Below, in pieces: positions 1 through 10,571 of a stretch of 64,000 nucleotides of DNA (position 1 is the first letter of the stretch; the number at the start of each line of letters is the position of its first letter). Both the position numbers and the translations under genes were made by a program. A model generated the notes under the pieces. The model had not been told where the DNA came from. It saw only the letters and a list, made by a program, of their open reading frames with translations, and made no database searches. Origin of the DNA: Thelonectria olida (taxonomy: Eukaryota; Ascomycota; Sordariomycetes; Hypocreales; Nectriaceae); NCBI GenBank assembly GCA_020736575.1, contig JAGPYM010000006.1:806001-870000 (forward strand), written 5' to 3'.

Positions 1-174
1 GCGGAGGCGTACCGCGGAGGCGAGGCGTGGCATCGTGAGAAGGAGGATGACACCCTGAGAGAGTCGCCGTGGTTTGGCCACGTCGAGGCCAAGCTGAACG
101 GGATCGCGGATGGACTACAAGCTAAAGGGGCGGCACAATTGAGGGAGGAGCATTATCAACAGCTCAATGCTTAG
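1..174 (+). CDS. 3' end of an unidentified protein gene (partial)
   Basis: An open frame enters from the left edge in phase 0 and stops at TAG 172-174, giving 57 C-terminal residues. They are hydrophilic, with a Glu/Lys/Arg-rich composition, the segment ESPWFGHVEAKLNG and a Gln-rich tail ending in QQLNA. I do not recognise the family. The codon usage is GC-rich at third positions like other genes here, which is the main reason to call it coding. It converges on the minus-strand SGT1 gene, leaving about 190 bp between the two stop codons, so both 3' UTRs must fit there. Confidence 0.5.
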   Translation, partial: AEAYRGGEAWHREKEDDTLRESPWFGHVEAKLNGIADGLQAKGAAQLREEHYQQLNA

Positions 175-364
175 AAAGGTTTCAACAAATAAGCAACAAA
201 AGTGCAAATGGATTTCACAGGAGCGATATCATAGCATAGCGGATGGTTGTCAATTGAGTACCTGCCTTGGATATCCTTGTTTCCATAATCCTGATTTTTG
301 TCTCAATACGCCAGTGCCAGTCATGAAACATCGCATCATCAACCATGCCAAGAAACCAATCCAT

Positions 365-1806
365 TTACTGGTTATAAGGCTTCGCTTCGACACCAGCAGG
401 AGGCTGAGTTGCAACCTTGCCATCCTTGACGCTCTCCCAGCTAGTGCTAAGGCTGGTGCCGTTGCTTTCTGTGAAACTCTTCATCATTGCGCGCTGCTGG
501 TCGGGAGTTGAGTCCTTGTAGAGTTTCTTGAAGAAGCTGTTGATATCACTCTCATCTTTACCGTCGTCCTCCTCATCGGCGATGGCATCCCAGTTCTTAG
601 CGCCCGATTTAGAAGATGTAGGATACGAAGGTCCGGTAGGCTTCACAGCCGCAGGTGGCTCTGAGGGCTTTACGTTCTCATTGTCCTTACCTTTGTCCTC
701 AGCAGCCAGCATAGCCTTCTTTCTGGCCTCTTTCAGGATCTTCAGTCTGGGATTCCGAGTTTTAGTCTTGTTCTGAAGAATCATGGTTCGGATTCATGGT
801 ACACCATGACATACTCATCTTCGTCGCGCGCAGCTGTTTCGCTGGCCGTCTCTTCCTTGCGTTCGCTCTTAACTTGCGGCCATTTGCCGGGAGATTTCTT
901 GACGAGCACCAGCTCGACTTTGTTGGGAGTGATGGTGCACTTGTTGCCCTCTGTGGCGATTTCACCCCAGAGATCAAGTCTGAATGGCTTTTGAGTGCCG
1001 TCCGGGTAAATGATAGAATCGAGAAGGACTGCGGAGGGGAGGTAGTCGACCACAATTGTCTCCTTGTTGACGCCCTTGGAGAAAATAGTGACAGATATGA
1101 ACTTGTCGCTCTGGTAGTCCTGGAGTCGCGGGGAAGCAGCTGGTGGGGGGGCAACGGTGGCCTTTCGAGTTTCAGGTTCCTGGGTAGGGTCGGCAAGCCC
1201 CTTCACGTCGGGCTTCAAGGTTGTAGTCAACCTCCGGCCAGGATCGTCGCTAGGAAGCTTCCACATGGCAGAGAGGATCTGTATCCGCAAAGTGATGGCT
1301 CTCCGCCACTCCTTCGCTTGCGATGGTTCTTTCGAGCTTCCCATGGCCATGGACAAGTCACCCTTTTGCCCAACCATCTCCGGGTCTTTGAACTCCTCCT
1401 TGGCCTCTTCCACTGTCACCGTATAAAACCCATTTTCGTCCGTCCGTTCCTTTGCTGGATCCACCTTCTCTACCGCAGGCTTGCCTTTAATCAAGCGTAT
1501 GGAGTAGACACAACAGGCGTCCGCGTTGGCATATTGGCCGAGGCGCATGTAGGCCACCGCACGGCGGTATTGAGCGTCGGAAAGGAGGCTTCGTTTGTTT
1601 CTGTCATAGGCTTTGTGCCAGGCGAGGTTAGCGTCATCGAGTGATTCTTGGTATCGACCGAGGCCGACGAGGGCTTTGGAGCGGGCGATGAGCCAGGCTG
1701 GGTTTTGCGACGTCGTGAGGGCGGTTGTAAGGTGTTGGAGAGCTGCATCGTAGTTCTTGGCCTCGACGGCGGCGATACCTTCATTGGCCTTTCCTATGTA
1801 CGCCAT
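365..1806 (-). CDS. SGT1: SGT1-type co-chaperone (TPR-CS-SGS)
   Basis: Hsp90 co-chaperone that in fungi and plants links Hsp90 to SCF ubiquitin ligase and kinetochore or NLR-type clients; acts in cytosol and nucleus. Two exons, 815-1806 and 365-746, encode 457 aa. The intron (747-814, 68 nt) has donor GTATGT, an ACTAA branch site and acceptor CCCAG; without it the frame stops right after the CS domain. Order seen: N-terminal TPR-like helices (about residues 1-110), a low-complexity linker, a CS domain (from FISVTIFSKGV to VELVLVKKSPGKWPQV) and a C-terminal SGS domain with the hallmark GPSYPTSSKSG, KNWD and a Lys/Asp-rich end. The length is normal for the family. Family call firm; the intron is my reconstruction. 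Confidence 0.93.
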
Positions 1807-2394
1807 GATGCGAGGTTGAGAAAAGATGGCTTGGACTGAGTGTCCTTGAAGGGCTGATGGCTATGTTATGTCGGCTTGTTTGTTGTACGAGTGGTGATGG
1901 TTGGTTCTGGAAGCTATGGTGGGGTGCTGCTTGAAATGTGGGCGCAGAATGCTTGCTTTCACAAGGGTTGTGTACAGTGAGAGCTCGTATCAAAGTATAC
2001 TGTGCAATCCACCTGTCGCCAACACACACGACTTGGGCCCCAAGGGCAGGTAAACCTTTCGTTTCTGCTCCATACAGGTACGTAGGTAGGTATTCACTTT
2101 GATGTTTTCTTATGTCTAGGTACCTGCTTTAGGTACCTATTTTAGGCAGCTGATAGTTGCCTGGGTCTCTAAGTTACTAAAAACACCATCACCCCTTGAA
2201 AAGGTTGCAAGGTTCGAAAGAAGGCAAGTCCCTAACTTCCATGCCTTGATCAGGTACCCAGCTTAACAGCAGCAGTCGGGACCAAAGGTTGTCAAATCTG
2301 AACACAATTCAGACACGCATCAACGCCAGGTGAGTACCTGCGGATCAAATTGAATGTGCATCGACACCTTAGTGGCATTTCTTTTTGTCATCTT
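1807..2394. other. Intergenic: 5' side of SGT1, 3' side of ERG7
   Basis: 588 bp between the SGT1 start codon and the ERG7 stop codon, both genes on the minus strand, so it holds the SGT1 promoter and the ERG7 terminator. No coding potential convinced me. Between about 2075 and 2142 there is a cluster of short motifs related to TAGGTACCT and AGGTAGGT (see findings). Confidence 0.6.
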
Positions 2395-4896
2395 CTAATC
2401 AGATTCCTTCTTGCCAACACCATTCATCTTCACCTCCACCTCGTCATCATCCTCCTCCTCACCGACACCGTTAAGCTGCTTCTCTTCATCGACTTCGTCC
2501 TCTACGCCACTGTCCGGCCAAGTACTGATACCAGCTACAATCCTCTCATCAGGATATCTCCTTGCATACATGCCCAAGGCCTTGATCGTAAAGGAAAACT
2601 TGTAGTTGGGGTACGAAATCATGCAAGACTTGTTGAAGACGCCTTCTATGGCCTCTTGGAGCCACTCTCCGTTAGGCTGTTGCCGGTCCATGATGAACTG
2701 TATGCCCCTTCGTAAAGGCTCAAGGTTTGAGTATTCCGCTTCCATGAGGCCGATAAGAGCCCAAGCTGTCTGCACAACAAGAGACCCTGTTGGATGCTCG
2801 TGGTATTCCATCGTCTCACAGGCCTAGAAACAGTTAGACTTCAGCATACAAACACAGACAAATGTAGACTGCAATCCGTACCTTGTAGCTTTCGGACCAT
2901 CCACCATCGGGCCTCTGTTTGGACAGAAGGAAATCACAACCCTGTCGCGATACTTGGCTGTTAGAGTACGTCTCGCCGATGCTTGCCATACTCTCAAGCG
3001 CAAACATGGTTGCATATGTGAAACAAATACCCCAGCTGCCGTACCAGCTGCCGTCAGGCCTCTGGTTCGTCTTGATCCAGGCTGTTGCCGACTTGATAAG
3101 CTGCTTGACCTCGGCTGTCCGGTATTCCGGCCAATGCTTGTTGAACAACGACATCGCAGTTACGCATGCCGTGGTGCATTCGGGATAGTCGTACTCAATC
3201 ATAATTCGTCCAAACACCTCAGCGGCATTAAGCATTTCGAGGTATTCTCCTCCCCGCCGCTTCTCGTATGAGGACATTCCCTTGGTGTCGTCATTTTGGT
3301 AGAGAAGAAGGGTATCGATCGCATCAAATATGCGCTGGTCATTGAGGACTTCGGGGAAACCGCCCACTTTCTGAAGCAGAATGATGGCCTTTAATGCTTC
3401 TGAGATGCAATCACTAACACCATAGCCTTGGTCTTTGTTGCTGAACGGCCAGCCGCCTTTCCGGGGTTGTCGGTAGCACTTCTCTTGGTCAACACAGTTG
3501 TCCCGAATCTGCTGGCGCTCCAAGTAATGCAACGCCTTCATGAGCATTGGTCGCCACTTTTTATCATCTTGCAGACCCGACTCAAACACTGCTTGAATCA
3601 AGAAGGCCGTGTCCCAGCACTGAACGCCATTGGTTCCGTTGACCAACATGCCTTCATCCTTGACCCACAGGTACTCTTCTAGACGCTCAATGTGCCGCTT
3701 GACGGTATAAGCACCTGGTCCATCGCGGGCATAACAAACAAGGGTGTTCATTGGGGCATTGACGGGGGCCAGATTGGCATAATCAGTATTGGCATCCTCC
3801 ATGTCGACCAGCTTGCTTACCCAAGCTTCCGCCTTGTCCTTGATGCTGTTTGTGCGAAGGTAACGGTTCCATACGTTTACCAAGAGCCAATTGGCCGTGT
3901 TCAAAACCCAGGTCTTGGGATGGTAGTTGTCGATGGTCGATATGCTGTTCCGATGGCTGGCCCAGTTGATCTTGCTGTGCGGTTCTGTAAACAGCTCGTT
4001 TCTCAATCCACGAATGATGTCTGTTTCCTCACAGTGCCACTTCTTCGAGTAGAGGTAACCCATAGGTAAGAAAACCTGGCGAATATGAATCCACCAGCGC
4101 CAGGGGGCAAAGGGAACCCAATCTGGAATGAGCCAGAGCTCTGGTGGGACAGGGTTCACAATGTCCCAATTTACAATCCCAAGAACAGCCATCCAGAACT
4201 TTGCCCAATGCGGTGCGTAGACGGCGCCTCCAAGCTTATGCAGTGTTGACCGAGCCCTGACCATCATTGGGTCCTCAGGGTCAACACCAATAAGCCGGAG
4301 AACAATATAGTTGAGGGTGGTGCCAAATACGGTGCTTTCGCCTTCAATGTGCAGTCCCCAGCCGCCATCTTGCGGGTGCGCTCGCGCGGATAGGTAGTTC
4401 TTGATCTCAATCGCATAGGCTTCGGGGATAGGGGTCTTGGTGGCATACCAGGTTGCGACGATGCCTAGAAGAAGGAACATGGGACCGCCATACTCGCAGC
4501 CCCAGTGGCCACTGGGCAATTGAAGCTTTTCGAAGAACTGGAGGCCGTTTTTGGCAGCGTCGAGGGGAGTCTCGGGGTTGGGAAGGGTAGGGAGGTCCTG
4601 TGCACAAAAGGGTCAGCATTGAAACCATCAGTCAAGGACCGCGGGAGAAATACCAGAGGAAGATTTAAGTAATACTTCTCAGCATAACTCTGAGGCCACT
4701 CCTGGGCGGCTTTGTCGTCGGCGAGGTAGTGCCATGTGTGGCGGCTGTCGTCGTCCTTGATCCTCCATCTCGTCTGGTCGATTCTTCCTCCAATTCGAGG
4801 TTGTTTGGGGAGTGCCTGGCCATTGGTGGTGTTGGATTCAGCAGCGCGCTTACGCGACTTGGCCTTGCTGACGTCAACTGCCGTAGAGGATGCCAT
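2395..4896 (-). CDS. ERG7: Lanosterol synthase (2,3-oxidosqualene cyclase)
   Basis: Cyclises 2,3-oxidosqualene to lanosterol, the first tetracyclic step of ergosterol synthesis, on ER/lipid-droplet membranes. Three exons (4654-4896, 2882-4597, 2395-2823) give 795 aa. The introns are 4598-4653 (GTATTT...CACAG) and 2824-2881 (GTACGG...TCTAG). The catalytic motif appears as SDCISE, with the proton-donor Asp at about residue 477, matching the fungal D-C-x-x-E variant. Several QW-type repeats are visible (PQDGGWGLH, QRPDGSWYG, QRPDGGWSES). The protein is longer than the roughly 730 residues of yeast because of a basic N-terminal extension and an Asp/Glu-rich C-terminal tail. Divergent from SPO11. 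Other triterpene cyclases share the fold, but single-copy context and close fit favour lanosterol synthase. Confidence 0.95.
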
Positions 4897-5468
4897 GGTT
4901 GATCGTCTGGTCCCCGTCCCTGAACGAAGCTTGTGTTACTGGAGACGAGGAGCAAAGCAATTGAAGAAGCGGTGCGAGACAATTGAATTAAAATGTCCGG
5001 CTTCCAGTTGCAAGCCACCCGACGTCAGTCAAGAGCCGGCGTCCAATTAATCGCCCATGAATTATTTTTGGCGGGCTCAATCGCAAACCCGTTGATTTCA
5101 CAGCGCATTCGGCACCTGGAATTCCAGCTCCACCCCGTTCCGCGGACGCCCGGTGGTCACAATGGCCGGTGCGCGCCGCCTTCCCTCTTCCATTTCAGGG
5201 GACTCATTCCATGCCCCCTGCAGCGCATCGTTCTAGCGGTCTAGCATCCCCTGCCGTCCCGGAAAATGTTGGGGGATTCAGAGCCCTGCCCTTGCACCTG
5301 CCGCCCCTATGCTTTGAGCTTTCAAGCATGTGGTTCTTTCCCCTGAGGTAAGAACGCAAATTGCATCAAGATTCGATGCATTTTGAGATTCAGGTTTCAA
5401 TTTCAAGTAAAGAACTCTCTTCTTCTTTCGACCCTTGTCAGGCATTTACGATCGACCCAACGTCCAAA
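4897..5468. promoter_or_regulatory. Divergent intergenic region ERG7/SPO11
   Basis: 572 bp between the ERG7 start (minus) and the chosen SPO11 start (plus), so it must hold both promoters. A CCAAT sequence occurs near 5040. The SPO11 frame stays open upstream to ATG 5361, so part of this region could be coding or an upstream exon. I found no good SREBP-type element here by eye. Confidence 0.5.
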
Positions 5469-7061
5469 ATGGACGACCTACCGCGTGGCATCCGACCAGG
5501 TGCAACCCCAGATCTCATGCATGCCCACACACCATCAACGCCTAGAAATGATACGAATACGACGCTAAACGAAGCTGGTCTCGGATCCATCGTCACTCGC
5601 ATCGAAACCATGATGGAGTCGTGTGTGGATTCTCTAGCTGCATGTGAAGAGCTGTCAGTTGCCTTCTCCCGCAGACCTAGTCGAGGCATGGGACCCCGGA
5701 TAGAGCAGATACGCTTCCCTGGACGAACCGTGCAAGAGGCGAGAAAGTTTGGTGCGGATGAGTTCCCATACCCCAGATATCGACTTTGTCTAACTGTTCA
5801 ACCAGCTCGGATTCTTCTCATTCTTCAGCTGTCCCATGATGCCTTAGTTTCGGGTACCATCCTCACCAAGCGGTGAGTTTGTCCCGACTTTGGCCACCTT
5901 AAACAAGATGCCTCTGTCTGGTAGCTGCATGTGCACCGTGCTAATTCATGTTGCTCCCAGTCACATCTATTACCAGCACCAAGACCTCTTCGAGAAGCAA
6001 AGCCAAGTGGATGAGCTTGTGGATGATATTGCTTTCACTCTCGGTATCAATCGTGCAGACTTGAACATTGTGCGCCCGTCAGCAAGTGCTGCCCGAACAT
6101 CAACTAATTTGAACCCTAGGTTGCAGCCTCGAAGGGTGTCTTGGCCGGACCATTGACAATACATTTAAGAGATGGCAGTCGTCTTGATCCAACTGTCGGA
6201 GAATTGGTTCGTCAGTGCGTGCTTGAGGTGCCGACTTGACGATTAACTTGATCAGGGCATTCCCATCCCACCCGTCAAATCCATCTCTAGCATTAATCTG
6301 GAATGTCTGAGGTGGATTGTAGTGATTGAGAAGGATGTAGGGAACACATTTTCTTTCGTCAGTACGCCTCTAGCTAACAGCACTCTAGGCCATCTTTCGA
6401 TCCCTTTGCTCCTCCCAATTTTGGAGAACAGCTTTCTCCGGGCCCGGTGCAATTGTTACGGTAAGCACACATACGGCCTCTACTTCCAACGAAGCTCAAC
6501 CATTATCAGGCAAAAGGGTATCCAGACCTAATCACCCGCTCATTCTTGTCTTTTGTTCAGTCGAACAACCCCCAGTTGCCGATTCTAGGGCTAATGGACT
6601 TTGACCCCGACGGCATCAGCATACTCAAATGCTATCGACACGGCTCTCAGAGGTTGGCCCACGAGGCTGATGCTTTTGTACAGGCAATGAGATGGATAGG
6701 CATCAAATCGAGCCAGTTGATCCTCATTCGTGAGAGGGAGTTTATGGTTGAAAGCTGGGAAGCATCTTCTGGTCTCCCAGTCAACCAGGTTTCGAACACC
6801 ACACCGGCAACAACTAAAACATCAGTCGCCTCAACTTCTTGCCAGGATCCGGTCACGTATCTATCTCAGAGAGATCGAAAAACCGCTGTCGCAGCCCTAA
6901 GGTCAGCCTTTGAGGGGACGGATGACATGGAGATTATGGAATTACACAAAGAACTCCAAGTCATGCTATTTCTCGGGACGAAAGCTGAGATTGAGTGGCT
7001 GGACGAGTCTGGTAATTTGTGCCAGTGGCTGGACTACGAAATCGGCCTTTATCTGTCCTGA
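5469..7061 (+). CDS. SPO11: Meiotic DSB transesterase Spo11 / Rec12
   Basis: Topoisomerase VI A-like protein that makes the double-strand breaks starting meiotic recombination. Seven exons: 5469-5751, 5806-5872, 5961-6069, 6120-6206, 6256-6336, 6389-6460, 6510-7061; 416 aa. Each intron has GT...AG ends, most with a CTAAC/ACTAAT-like branch. Seen: winged-helix part with ARILLILQLSHDALVSG; catalytic region KRHIYYQHQDLF with Tyr120-Tyr121 (the second aligns with the known catalytic Tyr); TOPRIM glutamate in VVIEKDA (Glu207); metal-binding DFDPDG at about 263-268. Most homologues have Asp where His118 stands. The start was chosen at 5469 (context AAAATGG); an in-frame ATG at 5361 would add 36 residues. 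Intron 1 is 54 nt without stops, so retention would keep the frame. Confidence 0.92.
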
Positions 7062-7262
7062 ATTCTTGGCTGAATGGATGTATGAGATGTCATTGATGCC
7101 TTAATGAAAATGATAAAAAGGACCAAGGTTTCCCAAGTCAGTTACCCTAGACACTGCTCCACCTATACCGTGCGAAAAGCGCGGGGTATCTACCCACACA
7201 GTCCCCTCACTCTTCATAAAATTTTGTATCCGTCATTCACAAAATCGTCAGTACCCAACGCG

Positions 7263-7927
7263 ATGGCTCCCAAACTCACAGAAGACGAGATTGATGATCT
7301 CATTTACTTTGCTCGAGCCGGCGAGAGAGATGACTTGATCGAGACACTTAAGGCCCTATCTGAGAGGGAAAATGTCACCCCTGCCGAGATTGTCGCAGCT
7401 GCCCAGGATGAGGGCAAATCCACATGCCTGCACATGGCATCGGGAAATGGCCATTTAGGTAAGGGAAGGTTTTCATTTTTACACGCCTCATACTATGAAG
7501 CTGCCAGACTCATCTTATTGAGGTTTGCAAAGGACATAATCTGACTATATTCATAGATATTGTGCGACAGCTTGTCGAGTACTTCGACTCGAGATCAAAG
7601 GAAGAGAAGCAGGCTTTCCTGGACGAGGGCAACGAGCACGGCAACACTGGTCTTCACTGGGCCGCGCTTGGTGGCCATCTGGACACTGTCAAGTACCTGT
7701 TTGAGAAGGGAGCTTCACCTGCGCTCGCAAATGAGGCGAACTACGTTCCTTTGGATCTCGCTTATTTCAACAACCACAACGAAATCGCCCAGTTCTTCCT
7801 CAAAGCTGCCGAGAAGCTTGAGCCTAAGGATGAAGAAAGCGGCTTGAGTGCTGCCGTTGAGTCGGTTGAGATTGATGGTGGTGATGAGGACAAGGCTGAG
7901 GAGAAAAAGGGCAAGGAGACGGCTTGA
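7263..7927 (+). CDS. Yar1-like ankyrin-repeat protein
   Basis: Two exons, 7263-7458 and 7557-7927, encode 188 aa; the intron is 7459-7556 (GTAAGG...CATAG). The N-terminus holds the acidic LTEDEIDDLIYFARAGE segment that starts ankyrin arrays. At least two ankyrin units follow: STCLHMASGNGHLDIV and GNTGLHWAALGGHLDTVKYL, then a partial YVPLDLAYFNNHNEI. The tail is Glu/Lys-rich. Size and order resemble yeast Yar1, the chaperone that shields ribosomal protein Rps3 on its way to the nucleus. The assignment to Yar1 rather than another small ankyrin protein is inference. It lies 202 bp after the SPO11 stop on the same strand, so its promoter is short. Confidence 0.85.
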
Positions 7928-8998
7928 GATGGCAACGTTGACCATCGGGATGAGAACAAAAGCAGCTCCACCCTGTGGCGTACAAACGGCTCCAGGTTGT
8001 CTAAAAGACAAAGTGGATGTGGTTCAAGGGTTCAAGCGAGCACACATGCGGTCCATCAAGATGTGTTCCCGGTTACCAAGCCTCGAACATTTCGTCATGG
8101 ACGGCTGAGAACTTGAGGATGCAGAAAGCATGGGCGCAAAGGAATATGGAAAAGGACATGGTTGTGAAGAAGATTTATCTGGGCTAAAAGGAAACAAGTG
8201 CCCTAGATGGGAATCTGTCGACGATGCGAGTAAATAGACGATCTGAACGATGATCCAAGATCAATGCAATGACACCAAAAGTAGACGACGTATCGTCATC
8301 ACTGGCTTCCATCCCTGTGGCTATGGTTTATTTATCAGGATGCAGTAAACGCATCTGTAGAAGCATCCATACTAATACATTCTCGAATGGCAGTCGGTGC
8401 TGCTGGCAGATGGCTAAGTCCTAGTTTCGCAGAGTAACCTGCTCTTCCACAAGGCGACGTCTATAATAGGGCGTATTGCCACCATGTTCCTAATGAACAT
8501 TCCCGAAGGATCTAAGTGAATCGTTTCTGCTACAACTGCATTTGGTAAACTCCTCATGACCCAAAGTACCCACAGTCGTGCAGGTGGGTGAGCTGATGCT
8601 ATATCCGATGCTCCCCGCTAGCTTTTGTCCGTGTCGCCCTCGTGATGCTCCCAGCAACCCTGGAAGCTTTCAAAATGGAAACATGATTTGGCCGGTTTGC
8701 GGGGAGCGTCATATGGTTCTCCACGGGGCATTAGTAAAGTAATGCCCGACGTTCCGGGTTGACTGCGGAGTACCCCAGACTGAAGGCGTCGTCGGGACGC
8801 ATGCACGCGAGCCAGAGTGGTTTCGGGGAGTATCGCTCCAACGTCGCCCCGCCCATTCCTCAACGTCACACATGTTGAATCGCCAAGATGCCAATAAACT
8901 CCATCTCTGGATACATTGATATCGCCCTCTATTGAAAAACAAGACTTGCCACTATTCAAACACTCTTCTATACCCAAACGGCAGTGCAGCTCCCATCT
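7928..8998. other. Gene-free interval between convergent genes
   Basis: About 1.07 kb between the convergent ankyrin gene and the orphan at 8999-10031. It holds only short, overlapping open frames (best 8618-8977 minus, 119 codons) with no recognisable domain and no splice context. Treated as two 3' UTRs plus spacer. Confidence 0.5.
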
Positions 8999-10031
8999 TT
9001 AACCCTCTCTCTCAAACGCCCCCATTCCATCACCTAGAACCCTCGAGAGACTACCACAAGGCAACAATGGACGTATGAACTTGGCAAACTTCTCAAAGTG
9101 GTCCTCATGCCAAACCTCGAGGTTCATCCCCTCTAGATCGTTCCCATAGAATGCAGGGCGTTGGTAGGACACGACCTTCTTGTACTTGTCAGGATCTGTT
9201 CTTTGGTCTATTTGTACTCTATGAATGATGTCAGCTCACAGACTTTGCATTTGGGCCTTGTCAGACAAAGACTTACGAGGTGATGTTTTCCGCAGAAACG
9301 AGCTTCTCAATCTCGTGATCAGCTAGTCGCTGGGAAGACTTCTGTCGTATACGAATCTGAGCCACCCATGGCACCTTTGTCCTCTTCGATGGGTAAATCT
9401 CCAACACACGCCGCCAATTCCAGTTTCGGTCGTGGTTTCGATCCATTTTGAAACATGTATCGTCTTTTCTGACGGTAGGCCTGCCATGCTTCCACAAACG
9501 GTCTCCGTCATTCGTATGCCGGGGCAACTCGTCGCAGAAAAGCATCATTTCCAAACTCCAATGCGATGCAAAGGGAAGTTCAGAGTGGCTATGCGCTTTG
9601 AGTGTCATGGCCCAGCCCCATTGACTCGTCCAGTCGGCATCTGCGTCGACATCGTATTGAATCTCACCAGGCTGCAATGGCGTCCCAAACATGGGGACGC
9701 CATCTTGAGGGCTGAGCAGGCTGGCGCGTTTGGTAGAATATCCAAGTCGTTTGAAGGGAGAAGTCTTCGGAGCATGGAAAAGCCGGCGCAACACAACACC
9801 CCGTGTTTGATCAGGCTTGGTGTCGAAGTTGGTCTCGCCAAAGGGCGAGCCGCTGGGCTTCCACTTGAGCTTGGCCACAGGGCAGTTGCGATGACGAACT
9901 TTGGCCTTGGCTGCAAAGATTTTGGCCACATACTTGCTGTCGGCTCGAGATGGGCCTTTGATAGCATCGGAGGCAGGATGTGAAGGCTCGGTGGGAGACA
10001 TGTCCTGGAGGAGCGGTAGAGACTCGGCCAT
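8999..10031 (-). CDS. Conserved-looking hypothetical protein, 324 aa
   Basis: I do not recognise the family. Two exons, 9277-10031 and 8999-9218, are joined over a 58-nt intron (9219-9276) with a perfect GTAAGT donor and CATAG acceptor; the second exon adds 73 residues before TAA. The protein is hydrophilic, with no signal peptide or membrane segment. It is rich in Trp, His, Arg and Lys in the middle (KMDRNHDRNWNWRRVLEIYP) and has a short patch rich in Ala/Lys/Arg near residues 35-45. The 3' part contains SYQRPAFYGNDLEGMNLEVW, which looks like folded-domain sequence. Likely cytosolic or nuclear. Codon bias and clean splicing support a real gene. Confidence 0.7.
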
Positions 10032-10571
10032 CTTTCTGATGATTTGTTTGTTGTGACGGTGGGTAACTCGGTGGTTATCGTTAAAGATGTTAGGGGAGAG
10101 CTTGTGTTTCTTCTGAAGTTCTGATTTGTTTGGATTGACGGCGAATAACTCGCTGTTATTGTTGGAAGATGGTATTGGAGATGTTGTTCAGGAAGAGTTT
10201 GCATATCTTCAGGTCGGAGAGGAGAGCCTATTTTATGTTGACATGAACCAAGGTTTGACTGAATAAACAATGGGCAACATGGCCGGGGCGGCCTTCAGAA
10301 AAAGCTTGAGCACTTGAATATGGTTGCCTATGACTTCATCAGCTAAGGACAGGCCCCAAGGTTGTGCAATACTGTCTTGTCCCTTGATCATGTGGCTTGC
10401 AAGACTTGCAGCATCCGAACCATGCCAGAAGACACATGTGCAGATGAAACGAGAAGCCATCCCTACCGTGGATATATAATGCCGATACTCTGACACAACC
10501 CGCGAATCTTTTCTTGAAGATTCAATGACGAAGGGTGCCGATGTTGAGGCCTCTAAAAATCTATAATGTCC
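10032..10571. other. Intergenic, 540 bp
   Basis: Lies upstream of the minus-strand orphan and downstream of the minus-strand alpha/beta hydrolase. It contains a short 87-codon minus frame (10233-10496) without recognisable features. Presumed promoter of the orphan plus 3' UTR of the hydrolase. Confidence 0.5.

Noticed and set aside
796..1644. 282-codon plus frame opposite SGT1
   Set aside because: Antisense shadow of a firmly identified gene.
8618..8977. 119-codon minus frame after the orphan gene
   Set aside because: Contains no recognisable motif and lies in the 3' region of the orphan; codon content looks noncoding.
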